DNA from: Echinometra lucunter
Taxonomy: Eukaryota; Echinodermata; Echinoidea; Camarodonta; Echinometridae
DNA length: 64,000 bases
Reading direction: 5' to 3'
Assembly (NCBI GenBank): GCA_029962745.1
Contig: CM057153.1
Span: 6,477,314 to 6,541,313 of the forward strand
Shown here: positions 46,226 to 56,119 of the stretch, piece by piece
Layout: each line of letters begins with the position of its first letter
Position numbering within the stretch: the stretch's first letter is position 1
Position numbers and translations under genes: made by a program
The notes under the pieces: generated by a model
Told to the model about the DNA's origin: nothing
Seen by the model: only the letters and a program-made list of their open reading frames with translations
The model's database searches: none

Positions 46226-46322
46226 ATCCCAGTGTAAATCTGACTATTCCCATTTAAAAGCATTCCTTCAATTTATCTTAAAAGGCAATGCGAAGTTGGA
46301 ACAAGATGAGGAAATGCCTTAA
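46226..46322 (+). CDS. Weak terminal exon candidate (unidentified)
   Basis: Strong acceptor CTGTTCTCTTCCAG, one split base, then 31 residues to TAA, including SDYSHLKAFLQFILKGNAKL. It is not in phase with the flanking plus-strand exons ending at 45666 and starting at 47294, so at best it belongs to an alternative transcript. No AATAAA follows closely. Confidence 0.18.
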
Positions 46323-46639
46323 TATTATCCAATAGTTCTACTTTTCACGGGCTACCAAAAAAAAAAACCTAACTAGTGTGAAATATGTTGTGTGACAAGT
46401 GATATACACTCCAGCTTGATGATTTGGATATGGATTCAGAATCATCAACAGCTCCCTCATGTGGTGACATCCATTCAAGTTCATCTTTTACACCCAAGGT
46501 GACATCCAATACCGAGTCTACTTGACTGTCAGCATGAAGGTCAAGTACAACAATCCGATATCACTCTATAGCAGTTCTTTATTCAAATTACTATACTCAA
46601 CTCATTCATTCATTCTCTGTCTCTGTCTTTCTCTCTATC

Positions 46640-46920
46640 TCTACAATGGCGTACTGATGGGTGGGGGGGGGGGGGGGGGGGGGGGCTTGGGGGTCACCCC
46701 CCAAAAAAACCAAAATTCAAGCGTGGTTATTTCTAATTCAATACCAGTGATATATAAATGTTGCAGAAATATCATGATTTTCTGGGCTTTTAACTTATAC
46801 TTTTTATGCACCCCCCGCCCCCAAAAAAGGGTTTTGCTCATTATGCTACTGTCCCTCTAGGGTGCTCTTCTCCCCTGCAATCATATTTTATTTCTATCTC
46901 CTCCCCCCCCCCCCCCCCTT
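46640..46920. repeat. G23 and C16 tracts around a CCCCCC-flanked segment
   Basis: G23 at 46663-46685, the palindrome TTGGGGGTCACCCCCCAA at 46686-46703, C-rich words near 46810 and C16 at 46903-46918. The arrangement suggests a G/C-ended repeat element of about 180 bp. Overlapping short frames here are artefacts. Confidence 0.6.
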
Positions 46921-47293
46921 TCTCTCTGTCATTCACCCTCTACCTGCCTATTGCATCTTTTGCTTCCCCTCCCTCCTCCATGCTCACTTCACTAGCCTGC
47001 ATCAAAAGAAATCATTGAAATTAATTCAGGGAGTATGTTCGTTGGCAGTGACTGACGCTTAATGTTGGAGTGCTACAATACTATTGCATTTCAAGAATCT
47101 TTCAATGCAATAGTCATTTAATGATTTGGGGCACTTAAATAATTGATGAAACCAGAATATAATAGTTTCCTTTTAATAAACACAAAGCTGACGAACATTT
47201 AGCACATTCTACCAAATGTAAATACAAAGGATACAAATTTTTCTCCAGGTAGGCTTACACACTTTCATTTTCAAATTCCTTCCAAAATTTCAG

Positions 47294-47364
47294 GAAATTC
47301 AAGAAATCGTGAAGCCTAGTCGAGCACGATCATCACTTATGTACCCATCAATATGGCCTTACAG
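47294..47364 (+). CDS. Likely internal coding exon (unidentified)
   Basis: This is the best single exon signal in the window. The acceptor AAATTCCTTCCAAAATTTCAG is pyrimidine-rich and the donor TTACAG|GTAAGACA is consensus. Of three frames only one is open across the 71 bases: EIQEIVKPSRARSSLMYP, then SIWPY and two leftover bases. Start phase 0 and end phase 2; the start fits the exon ending at 45666. The basic, Ser-rich peptide has no domain I recognise. The next exon should begin with one base; none was identified with confidence. Confidence 0.58.
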
Positions 47365-48303
47365 GTAAGACATTTCTTTTCAAAATGATAATACATTTAC
47401 TTTGGATAGAGAGAAAAACGTAAGGCGGAGGCAAGCGCCTGATGATTGAGAATACCTCCAAAATTGGCTATGAAAAGGTCAAGGCCTACACATTAGGCCA
47501 ATTCATTCCAAGGTCTGATGCACAGCTAATGTGACTAAAAGGTGTAACTCTCTGACTGAAGGATATACCTATAGGCCTACCATTCTCAGACAAGGAACTT
47601 ATGCACTACATATAGTTTTGGTAATGAAAAGAAAATTGGCATGAAAGCAGATTAAATAAAGTTACACAGTGTCCACCTTGCATGAAATTAGCATGAGATC
47701 ATGTGATATTCCATTCATGATTTCCGGTGAATTTCAGTGTAAATATTTTAAAATGAATGCAATGTAACATTAATATTGAGCCCTATGATAGGCCCCTGCA
47801 TCCCTAACACTCCCCGCACGACAACCATAGTGCTCCATACACTTAACGCGTAAGCAGAACTCTTTATCGGTTTCACATAAGAGTAGACCATGTGTGACTT
47901 TACGTCCCGTGGCCCGGGATCAGAATTATTTTTCGCTTTTTACTTGTTTAATATTCAACTTGAGGAGAAAAGAACTTCAATGCATCTTAGTTTTGCTTGT
48001 ATCTTGCTACTGAGCAGCTAAAATAAACAAAATCTGATTTTGAGGGCCTACCATAACTGTGTACCTTTAAAAGAGCGATGATTCAGCCCAGAGCATTAGC
48101 TACCCATATAACCCCATACAAATAATCAGTTTTGAGGGTAGAAATCAACCCTCTCTAACAGAGAACATGAAAGAGGTATTATGCAGTGTTACTTGTTAAA
48201 TCTTGACAATTCAAAGGTTTATAAGCCATGTTTGCAACTTAAATATATATGTATCATTTTTTAAAACCAAACATAAAGAAAATTCCTGCATTGAGTAGGC
48301 CTA

Positions 48304-48394
48304 CACATTCATTCCATTCATTTCATCTGCTCATTCATTTATTTATTCATTTATATATTTGTTTTCATATATCAATTTATTCATTCATTCATTA
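48304..48394. repeat. (ATTC)n / (ATTT)n tetranucleotide tract
   Basis: Interrupted CATTCATT and TTTATTTATT units. The plus-strand frame across it is low-complexity. Confidence 0.88.
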
Positions 48395-48803
48395 TTTTTG
48401 CAATATCTGTTCTATAGCAAAAATCTTATTTTGCACAACTGATTAACATTATACAAAATTTATTTTCTTGTTCAGCAGACTTGGAATACTTCAAGAAATT
48501 CATCATTTACTGATGGGAGAAGAATGATCTGAAATACAAGTGACTTGTAAAGGTCAATGAATCCTAGCAATATATTTGAACACACTTCTTGTCACCTTGC
48601 CAAGCCCCTCTTTCCTATGGCCCCTTTCAATTTGAACTTTAGTCTAACTTTCAGAAGATGATTTATTTGTTCAAACTGTAAAAAAGGTCTTCCATCAGCA
48701 AATAAATTTCATGACAATAAGCTGATCATTAGCACCTTGGTTTGACGACGTGACTCATATTTTGAATGATTACAACTGAGATCCGCAAGAAAAAAGGTCA
48801 CGT

Positions 48804-48840
48804 CCCCCCCCCCCCCCCCCCCCAAAAAAAAAAAAAAAAA
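48804..48840. repeat. C20-A17 compound homopolymer
   Basis: Twenty C followed directly by seventeen A; the reverse complement of the T-then-G arrangement at 18017. Confidence 0.95.
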
Positions 48841-48844
48841 TTAT

Positions 48845-50605
48845 TGCAAAATAAAGCCAACAAAAGGCAAAAAAGTAAAACTGCACATCAGCAGATTCTT
48901 GAAAGATTGTTCCAGAGAAAAGTGAGATATAGAGAAGGTGTGATCATCCTTTATCTAGCAATAACAAACATCTGAAGAAAGTTTGAAGCGGCTTCCTGGT
49001 GTTTCTAATTCACAGCTTTGAAGATATCTACATTTATTTATTTTGTAAGGACATATCTTTTTTTTATCTGGGTAACTAAAAGAGCACAATCGAAAAACAT
49101 TTCTTGCATGTACAAGCCAAATTAATATATCTAATTTCTTCAAAATTGTGCCTGAGATCACCATCTTGAATATTCATACATGCTAGATTTCTTTAATTTC
49201 AAGAAAAGATACTTGAGATGTTCTGAAGGGTAGGCTAAATAAAAAAATTGACATGATCAAATGACATCAATGCAAATGATGAAAGAGAAATCGCTGCAGT
49301 AAACCTGACATAGAAGGAAATAACCCAATGATAAGATGTCATGAAGAATTGACTTCCCACATGATAAGCTATTCTGAAAAGACAAGAAATGAAAACTTGG
49401 GACTTCCCTGCAGCTGGAACAGAAGTCTGCTATTACCCTTTTCATACTAAAGGTAGAAGAGAGCTAGTCTGGACTAAATCCAGACTTAGCATTCTCCTAA
49501 AGTGAATATGCATGCTATTGCAACATCAGCATTAGCATCACTCAAACTGCTCCAAGTGCCGACTTCTCAACCCACTCAAGAGGAGAAGCAGCAAACCCCT
49601 GTAGTGAACCCTGCATTTTTGTTTGTTTTGTGTGTAAATTGATGGTATATGATTTGCCAAAAAAAAATGCCCAGGCAAAATGCATCTTTTCTTCGCCTCC
49701 TGGCACTGAAAAGGTGTGGACCAATCACATTCTTTAAAGAGCAAAATATGACATCACAAGCATGTCTGCCCAACTATTGGCAAAACCGCACAACTCTCTG
49801 TTTTTTTTCAAGAGCGTAAACTATTATTGATGCATTAGTGCATATCTTATTAATGTCACAAGTGGAGTAATTTTCCACGCCATATAAAAATATAAAAACC
49901 GTGGGGGTTTTCCACAGGGATTTGCCACTGAATATCTTCATGAGCCTTAATACTGCTGATGTTGGTGTAGCTATTACTGACTGCATTAATAGTAATGCTG
50001 TTTATGACAAAAAGTGTGCCAGCTGTATTGAAAACAACAATTAATAATAAGTTATGACTGAATAAAATTGCATAAGATATTAAAGTCATATTACAGATGA
50101 TAACGGTGGAGGTGGTTGTGCCAGATGTAATTATTTAGAAGATGTTGAAGACTAACTAATCAGGTTACCATCCTTCACCACCACACATCCTAGAACAAAT
50201 CCAGGTACTTCAGCTCGTTACCATCAGACAGGAAAGAATAATACCGAGGTAGATAATGGGACTTGGGAGAAGAGGCAGATGAGGGATGGAACCAAGATCT
50301 CGAGTTCCTAGTGATGAGATGGAGGATGAGGATTGATAAGGATATCGTCTTCATTCAGTAGAGTCTTTAGCAGGGATGAGGCTTGACCTATATTATTGCA
50401 CAACGGCAGGTGAAAAGTGATGCAGTGAGCATTGAGTTAGGAAGATAAAAGTGAAAGTGAAAAAGCTGGGATGACAGCTGGACGAAAACCTCAAATGCAT
50501 ATCAAAGTCAATCATGAACAGACATATTCACCAAAATTTATTTCTTATAATAATCTGAAGGTTGTATACTCCATGAAATATAGTTTTCTTTGACAATTTG
50601 TTTTG
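48845..50605. other. Mostly unique sequence, one weak frame
   Basis: Near 50210-50290 the plus strand is open for about 47 codons (for example ARYHQTGKNNTEVDNGTWEK) after a pyrimidine-rich acceptor at about 50212. No donor and no phase partner, so it is not called. Nothing else was recognised. Confidence 0.4.
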
Positions 50606-50610
50606 CCAGA

Positions 50611-50772
50611 CTCTAAGAAGCATGTGTATGCTTGTAAGCAGACCTATAACTTTAAAACCTATCTGAGGACTCAGTATTGAGGACTTATGCCTTACCAAAG
50701 GACATCAGCACATGAACTTGGTGTCTAAGACCTCTCAGTAGAGACCACTGCTCTACCATTGAACAATCACCA
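50611..50772 (-). mobile_element. tRNA-derived SINE, minus orientation
   Basis: On the minus strand it reads TGGTAGAGCAGTGG (A-box region), a decayed B box, then the same body as 3573-3775: GTGCTGATGTCCTTTGGTAA, CCTCAATACTGAGTCCTC and CTTACAAGCATACACATGC. It aligns without large gaps to the plus-strand copy, which fixes the family. Confidence 0.68.
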
Positions 50773-51260
50773 CGATACAAAGACTAAAGGTGAATGGTCC
50801 CCTAAATTATTGTCAATGAACAGAGCAGCAAGAGGGTACAAGGCCTCACTGGGTGGAATATGGTATTGTGATGAATGACACAAAATATTGGGAATCTGTT
50901 TTAAGTTTTAAGAAGTAATAATTCTGATATTTCCTTTTTCTTTATTATTTGTAGTTTAATTGTATTAAAGAGAACTGTTGCGTGGCTAGCGACATGGGTG
51001 TCCTTGAACAGAAAGTGCACTCTTTTAAGTTTTCACTATTATCACTATTTTCAATTACTGTTGTTATCATTATTATCATTATAATAATATAAGAATTGGG
51101 CAAGAATCTGAATGAAATAATAAGTGGGAAACATCACTATACGCTTATTTTCATGAAGATAAAGATGGAGTGATCTAGGCTTTAGGTGTGCCCCTCGATG
51201 TCTGCAACTTGGGCAATTCTGGTTTACTACAGAAGATGGGAGGGATAAAACTGGGACTAA

Positions 51261-52277
51261 GGCCACGTTCAAGCGACCATTTTTCACCCTAGAATCACGG
51301 TTTTCAAAGACGTTTAGTTTAAACCACGGTTGCGTTTAATCGATTTTTCGCAGGTCGTAAAAATAAATGTCTTTCAAAACGCAAACATGAAACGCTGAAA
51401 AAGGTACGTTTTGAATGATTCTGCAGAACCACGGTCCCTGAAAATCGATTGAACGCAACAGAGATCTCAATCATGATTCTACTGTTGCTTTCACACCAAG
51501 GTATGAAGAAAGATAAAACAAACAACATACAGAAAGCTAGAAAAGAAGATAGAAGAAAACAAAGAATAACATAAGGAAAGATGGGCAGAGAAGATAGAAG
51601 GAAAAACAAAGAATAACATAAGGAAAGATGGAAAGATAAGATGGATTGAAAGATAAGATGGAATGAATAACAAAGAATAACATAAGGAAAGACTGAAAGA
51701 TAAGAAGATAGAAGAAAACAAAGAATAACATAAGGAAAGATAAACAGAAAAGAAGATAGAAGGAAAAACAAAGAATAACATAAGGAAAGATAGAAAAGAA
51801 GAAAATAGAAAATGAATAACATAAGAAAATATGGAGAGAGAAGATAGAAGGAAAAAGAGAAATAAATAAGGAAAAATAGAAAAGAAGGTAGGAAAAACAA
51901 AGAATAACATAAGAAAAGATGGGAAGAGAAAGAATAACAAGGAAAGATAGAAAAAAGGTTAAAATAAATGACATAAGGAAACAGAAAAGAAGGTAGGAAA
52001 AAACAAAGAATAACATAAGAAAAGATGAAAAGAGAAGGAGAATGAAAAACAAAGACTAGCATAAGAAAGATATAGAGACGAATAAATGATGTGGCTAAAG
52101 TTGACCTTCCTGGGTCAAACTGCGCAGTACGCAGTGGATGGGCTTGAAATGAGCAAGAATCAGCGTTGATGAAAAATCGCTTGAACGCTCTCTCGCAGTA
52201 GCCGTGTTTTGTAACAGCGTTTTGATTTGTGATTCATGTTTGTGATTCTAGCTTCAAAAAGCACTTGAACGCACCCC
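51261..52277. mobile_element. About 1-kb inverted-repeat element with a purine minisatellite core
   Basis: The left end carries CGTTCAAGCGACC and CTAGAATCACGG. The right end carries GTGATTCTAG and CACTTGAACGCACC, the inverted counterpart. A second inverted word, CGTTCAAGCGATTTTTCATC (minus, near 52175), repeats the left terminus inside the right arm. Between the arms (51507-52075) lies the GA-rich minisatellite. No transposase. The minus-strand frames of up to 247 codons come from the stop-free pyrimidine strand of the core. Target duplication not clear. Confidence 0.7.
51507..52075. repeat. Purine-rich minisatellite, CAAAGAATAACATAAGGAAA units
   Basis: At least ten copies of CAAAGAATAACATAAGGAAA with spacers of GATAGAAGG or GATGGAAAGATAAG type; unit length is about 40 to 60 bases. 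Strong strand asymmetry: nearly all purine on the plus strand. Confidence 0.92.
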
Positions 52278-52281
52278 TAGA

Positions 52282-52312
<31 letters not shown>

Positions 52313-52313
52313 C
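52282..52313. repeat. (GAT)n trinucleotide repeat
   Basis: Ten GAT units directly abutting the right end of the 51261-52277 element. The repeat is in frame with the following exon candidate and would encode poly-Asp if transcribed through. Confidence 0.92.
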
Positions 52314-52352
52314 GAGAAGAGGAGGATGTATTCAATGATTGAACAATCTCAG

Positions 52353-52469
52353 GAATTCAACATGAGCTTCAAGGATGGGTCAATCGCGCAGATCACAAAA
52401 TGGCTCAACTTCCAATTAACAGATGGACTTGGAGGTGGACAGATATCTCAGAGTCCTGAAATTTCTCAA
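52353..52469 (+). CDS. Possible internal exon (unidentified)
   Basis: Acceptor CAATGATTGAACAATCTCAG, then 39 codons in phase 0 to a strong donor, TCTCAA|GTGAGTGAT. The peptide includes SFKDGSIAQITKWLNFQL, then a Gly-rich LTDGLGGGQ and ISQSPEISQ. The frame is also open upstream through the (GAT)n repeat, so the real 5' border may differ. The acceptor pyrimidine tract is poor. Plus strand, so it could belong downstream of the 47294 exon, but the phases need an intervening exon. No family recognised. Confidence 0.32.
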
Positions 52470-52666
52470 GTGAGTGATAGAAAGATGTAGATCTGCATCC
52501 TAAGGGACTGGTGAGTTGAGCTTCTTGAACAGGATCAAACTTGGCAGGCAATTTTCTGACTGATTCAAAACTTTAGAGTAGCTTATCAAAAAGATAGTGA
52601 AAATGGCACAAATAGTTTTCTTCAAATACAATTGTTTTTCACATTACATTTTCATTCAATAAATCA

Positions 52667-52694
52667 TCATCACTGAGGATTCATCACTGAGGAT
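52667..52694. repeat. 14-bp direct tandem repeat
   Basis: TCATCACTGAGGAT occurs twice in succession. Confidence 0.9.
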
Positions 52695-52752
52695 TCAAAA
52701 GTGTGAACAAAAACATAAAATGTGAATTAAAATCTCAAACAACAGAGCACTG

Positions 52753-53249
52753 TTAAAGGCATTGGCTAACTTTGTGAATAGCTGATTTTAAAAATTCTAA
52801 AACTAAGATGAAACATATGTATGAGTACTTGTATTTGTACTCAAAAACCCTGAAACCAACCATAATTTGGAATGAAAAAGTGTAAGTTAGACGTATACGG
52901 CGATTTTATTATCCTTCGTCTCACGAGACAATCACTAAGAGGACCACTTTGCTTGAATTTGAAAAATGCCGTTATGTGCCTCACACCGCGCGATACGCCA
53001 ATGCACACAGGATGGTGAGGTGAGTCATACACACATGCGCACTCCTTATGTCTATTCTGTGCAACCGACCCCCGTATATTTTTCATACGTTGATTCACAT
53101 TTTTGATATTTAAAAATACTTCCTGTGGATATTATACTTTGAAACTGTCAGACTGGTATTTTTACACTATAACCCTTATGTTCATCCCATTTTCAAGTAA
53201 CAAAACAAGATTTTTTTAAAATCATAACAATGTTAACCAATGTCTTTAA
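52753..53249. mobile_element. TTAAAGGCATTGG-ended MITE, complete copy
   Basis: The left end TTAAAGGCATTGGCTAACTT and the reverse complement of the right end, TTAAAGACATTGGTTAACAT, match at about 17 of 20 positions. The 497-bp copy is complete; the truncated copy at 34504-34953 confirms a dispersed family. The TTAA at each end could be a piggyBac-like target site or part of the TIR. No coding capacity; the minus-strand frame inside is incidental. Confidence 0.82.
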
Positions 53250-53684
53250 CTAACTCAAGACAAATGGCTGGGAATCAAATATGTTTTCAAAAGGTCAGAA
53301 ATTTGTTATCTCTTTATGCGAAAACACTTTCAGGAATAACATTTTTCCCCTCAGCAAAATCTATCTCTAAAGACTCTAACCAATGAGGCTTATATCAACA
53401 GTGTGGTTAACCTTTACAAAGTCAAAGGAAAACAAGTGGAATTAATACCAGGTGTCAACTTTCTCTCGTGGATACTAATATGAGGTTGACTTGCCGAGAA
53501 TAAGAATTTCTCGGTCATAAAACAAAATAGGATAAAGTTCAACCATAAGTGTTTAAAAACTGTGAAAATGCTATTTAAGGGTACTTTCTGGTACTAAACA
53601 TCCAAAATGATTTTTAGATACTGGTAGTTGTTCATGTGGTGAAGAGTCCTGCCATGTCATAGTGGTTGTGCAACTAGAAAATGC

Positions 53685-53705
53685 GGGGGGGGGGGGGGGG
53701 GGGGG
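53685..53705. repeat. Poly-G tract (21)
   Basis: Uninterrupted G21. From 53710 to 55920 the sequence is unique, with a diverged dispersed repeat at 54512-54576. Confidence 0.95.
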
Positions 53706-54511
53706 AAGAGTAATGGTATACCAAAACTTGTCCTTGCTTTTCTAAATATGCATGAGGCAATATTTCAAATGGTTTGACATAATTACTTTTTATGTCCCTC
53801 TTCTCCTCCCAAAAGGAAATGTTTTCTTCGAAGTAATTCAGTTATGAAATCAAAATAAATTTTAATATATCTGATTTGGGCTTTTGGCAAAAACAGAGAG
53901 CAATGTACCTATCACACCCGGCAAAGTGCAACCTGTGAAATGGTATTGACACAGCTAATATCAGAAACACATGTTATTTCCTTCCTTCCGATATGATTCT
54001 GTACATTACACATAACAGCACAAGTTTCAGAGAGGTCACGGAACAACATGTGAAGTGCACACATTCCAGTAACTTGGAATGATTCAATACTATCTGGGGA
54101 CTTGGATGGAATAAATATACAATATTTCAAAAGTAAATGGCATTCAAGATATTCAGCAATGAAACAAAAAGAAGCAAGATGATGGATGAATAGAAAGTGA
54201 TATCTTGAAATGGGGAAAGATAAAAAGGGTATAACCGTTGGAAATTGATGAGAAAATCATGTATACACAGACAAGAAAAACGTAGGAACAAAGAGGCACC
54301 AGGGGATGACAAGCAAAGATGAAATTACACAATGCTTTCAATCTTTTTCTCTTGAAGCCGACGAGGTCCTTCAACCCACTTCATGAATGTATAAAACAGT
54401 GCTTTATCTCAACTGACAGCAAATCAATTGGTGCACACAAAATCCTTGAAGATGAATACTGCTCAGAAGGTCGGATCTTAGAATACAAACCACGGATGTC
54501 TGAACCTCTTG

Positions 54512-54576
54512 CCTATCTGAACCGGGTGGTCCCTGTATTAGTCTATGGGAATTTTAGAAATGAGTAGTCAATGGTT
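54512..54576 (+). repeat. Dispersed repeat, copy 2 of 2
   Basis: TATCTGAACCGGGTGGTCCC then GTCTATGGGAATTTTAGAAA; counterpart of 36472-36538. Neither copy shows terminal inverted repeats. Confidence 0.5.
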
Positions 54577-55926
54577 CAAGACATCACCATTATTCATTAT
54601 CTCTAATGACAAAAATAAAAAGTATGCTGGAGCAGAACAGATTGATTACTTGATCATCAAATGGGCCAATAAATCTCTCAATAATCTATGTTCATACAAA
54701 ACATGCCATACACCTTTATGTCCCTGTAAACATTTCAGAAATAAAATATACAGTAATCAAGTCTAACTTCTTCGAGCAGTGGGAGTTCGTCATTCAGTGA
54801 CCCTTCATAGAGTATCTTCAGGATTTCAGTTCTCTAAGGAAGAATATCAAGTGGAAAAATATTTCAACTTTAAAAATCTAACTATATTTTTCCTTGCTTT
54901 TAAAAATTGCAGTGCAAGTGAAATAATGGCTATAGAGCATTCAATAAAGTGCATCATGAAATTCACTCGTCTCTTAGTTTTGATGGGGGGATCATACAGT
55001 AGCTATGGCATTTGGTGTGATGGTAACACTGTCACATCAATTAGGATCGGAGACCACTGACAAGATGGACAATATGCATGACGCATGACATTATATTCCT
55101 ACTCTACCACACAGACAAATGTTAACGGCTCCATCCAGAGTTCCCACTAGGTAGCCCAGGTTCCGAGGGATTCCAACACGTTCCTCAGCTCAGGTGTGGA
55201 GAAATTCATAAGACCAGAGTTAACGATGAGAGAGGGGGGAACACTACAGGTACACTGATTGGCCTCAGCAGCAGAGGGAGCTCTACTCTGATTCCCTTGA
55301 TTAGGTCTTATCAGAAGGTTCCGATGAAGGTCTATATGTGTAGCATTTGCTGCTGTGCATGGTGTTGCATGCTGGTTGAAGGCAGTTCAAATCAAGGGTG
55401 TTATAGTCTAGATCTATATTTCTGTCTACTGGTATGATTTTAGTTATGACCGTAAAAACAGAACAGCTCATCCAATTACCACCATCATGACATCTTCCTT
55501 TGAGTGAGACCTATACTACACTCCTATTTCATCGTGTGTCTGTTCTTGTCCTTAACTCTCTCCTTCCCCCCTCTTTTTTTCTTCAGCTTTCATCCCATCT
55601 GTGGTCTCCATAATAATATAATTATATGACATTCACCATGTCAAAATGCATTATCAGTAAGTGTTGCAATCTTGAATAATAATAATACTTCCTAATCCTA
55701 CATGTATATTCTTATAATATTTAATATATATCATTACCAGTGACAAATAGCCAACACTGGCCATCCTCCAATCAAACTTAAGTTCATCCACAACTACTGG
55801 TTCATGAAACTGTAACAAATTGCATTCATGAAACCCTAACGAACTGCATTGGATGAAAACCAAAAAGATAAAACATGCAATAAAAATATTGCATGGGAAA
55901 AATGACATCGAAGGCAAACCTTGTAC

Positions 55927-56110
55927 CTGCTCCCAACCCTTTGCCCTTGACTAATTCATTAAGAAGTTTAAGCAAAACACTGCCATTCTGAATCATTTCT
56001 TCAAGCAATGTGCTCTTTCTGATTTGGCATCGAATCCAAGGACCCAATTTTCTTCCATCTATTAATACATCCCTTCTAATCACACCAACCTCCTCTGTGC
56101 AATCCCGCCC
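55927..56110 (-). CDS. Weak exon candidate with calponin-homology-like segment
   Basis: The minus frame is open from 56110 to donor GGAGCAG|GTACAAGG at 55927. It reads RDVLIDGRKLGPWIRCQ, then EEMIQNGSVLLKLLNEL. The spacing of Trp-Ile to NG-x-x-LL-x-LLNEL resembles the first helices of calponin-homology domains (family pattern D/N-G-x-x-L-C-x-L-x-N-x-L), though three residues shorter and lacking the usual Cys. No convincing pyrimidine tract precedes any usable AG, which weakens it. The likeness is inference from memory of the family. Confidence 0.2.
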
Positions 56111-56119
56111 TCAGTCCCT

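Noticed and set aside
51319..52062. 247-codon minus-strand open frame and two overlapping long frames
   Set aside because: All three frames of the pyrimidine strand are open because the core is a purine minisatellite; the peptide is a periodic Phe/Leu/Ser/Cys repeat.
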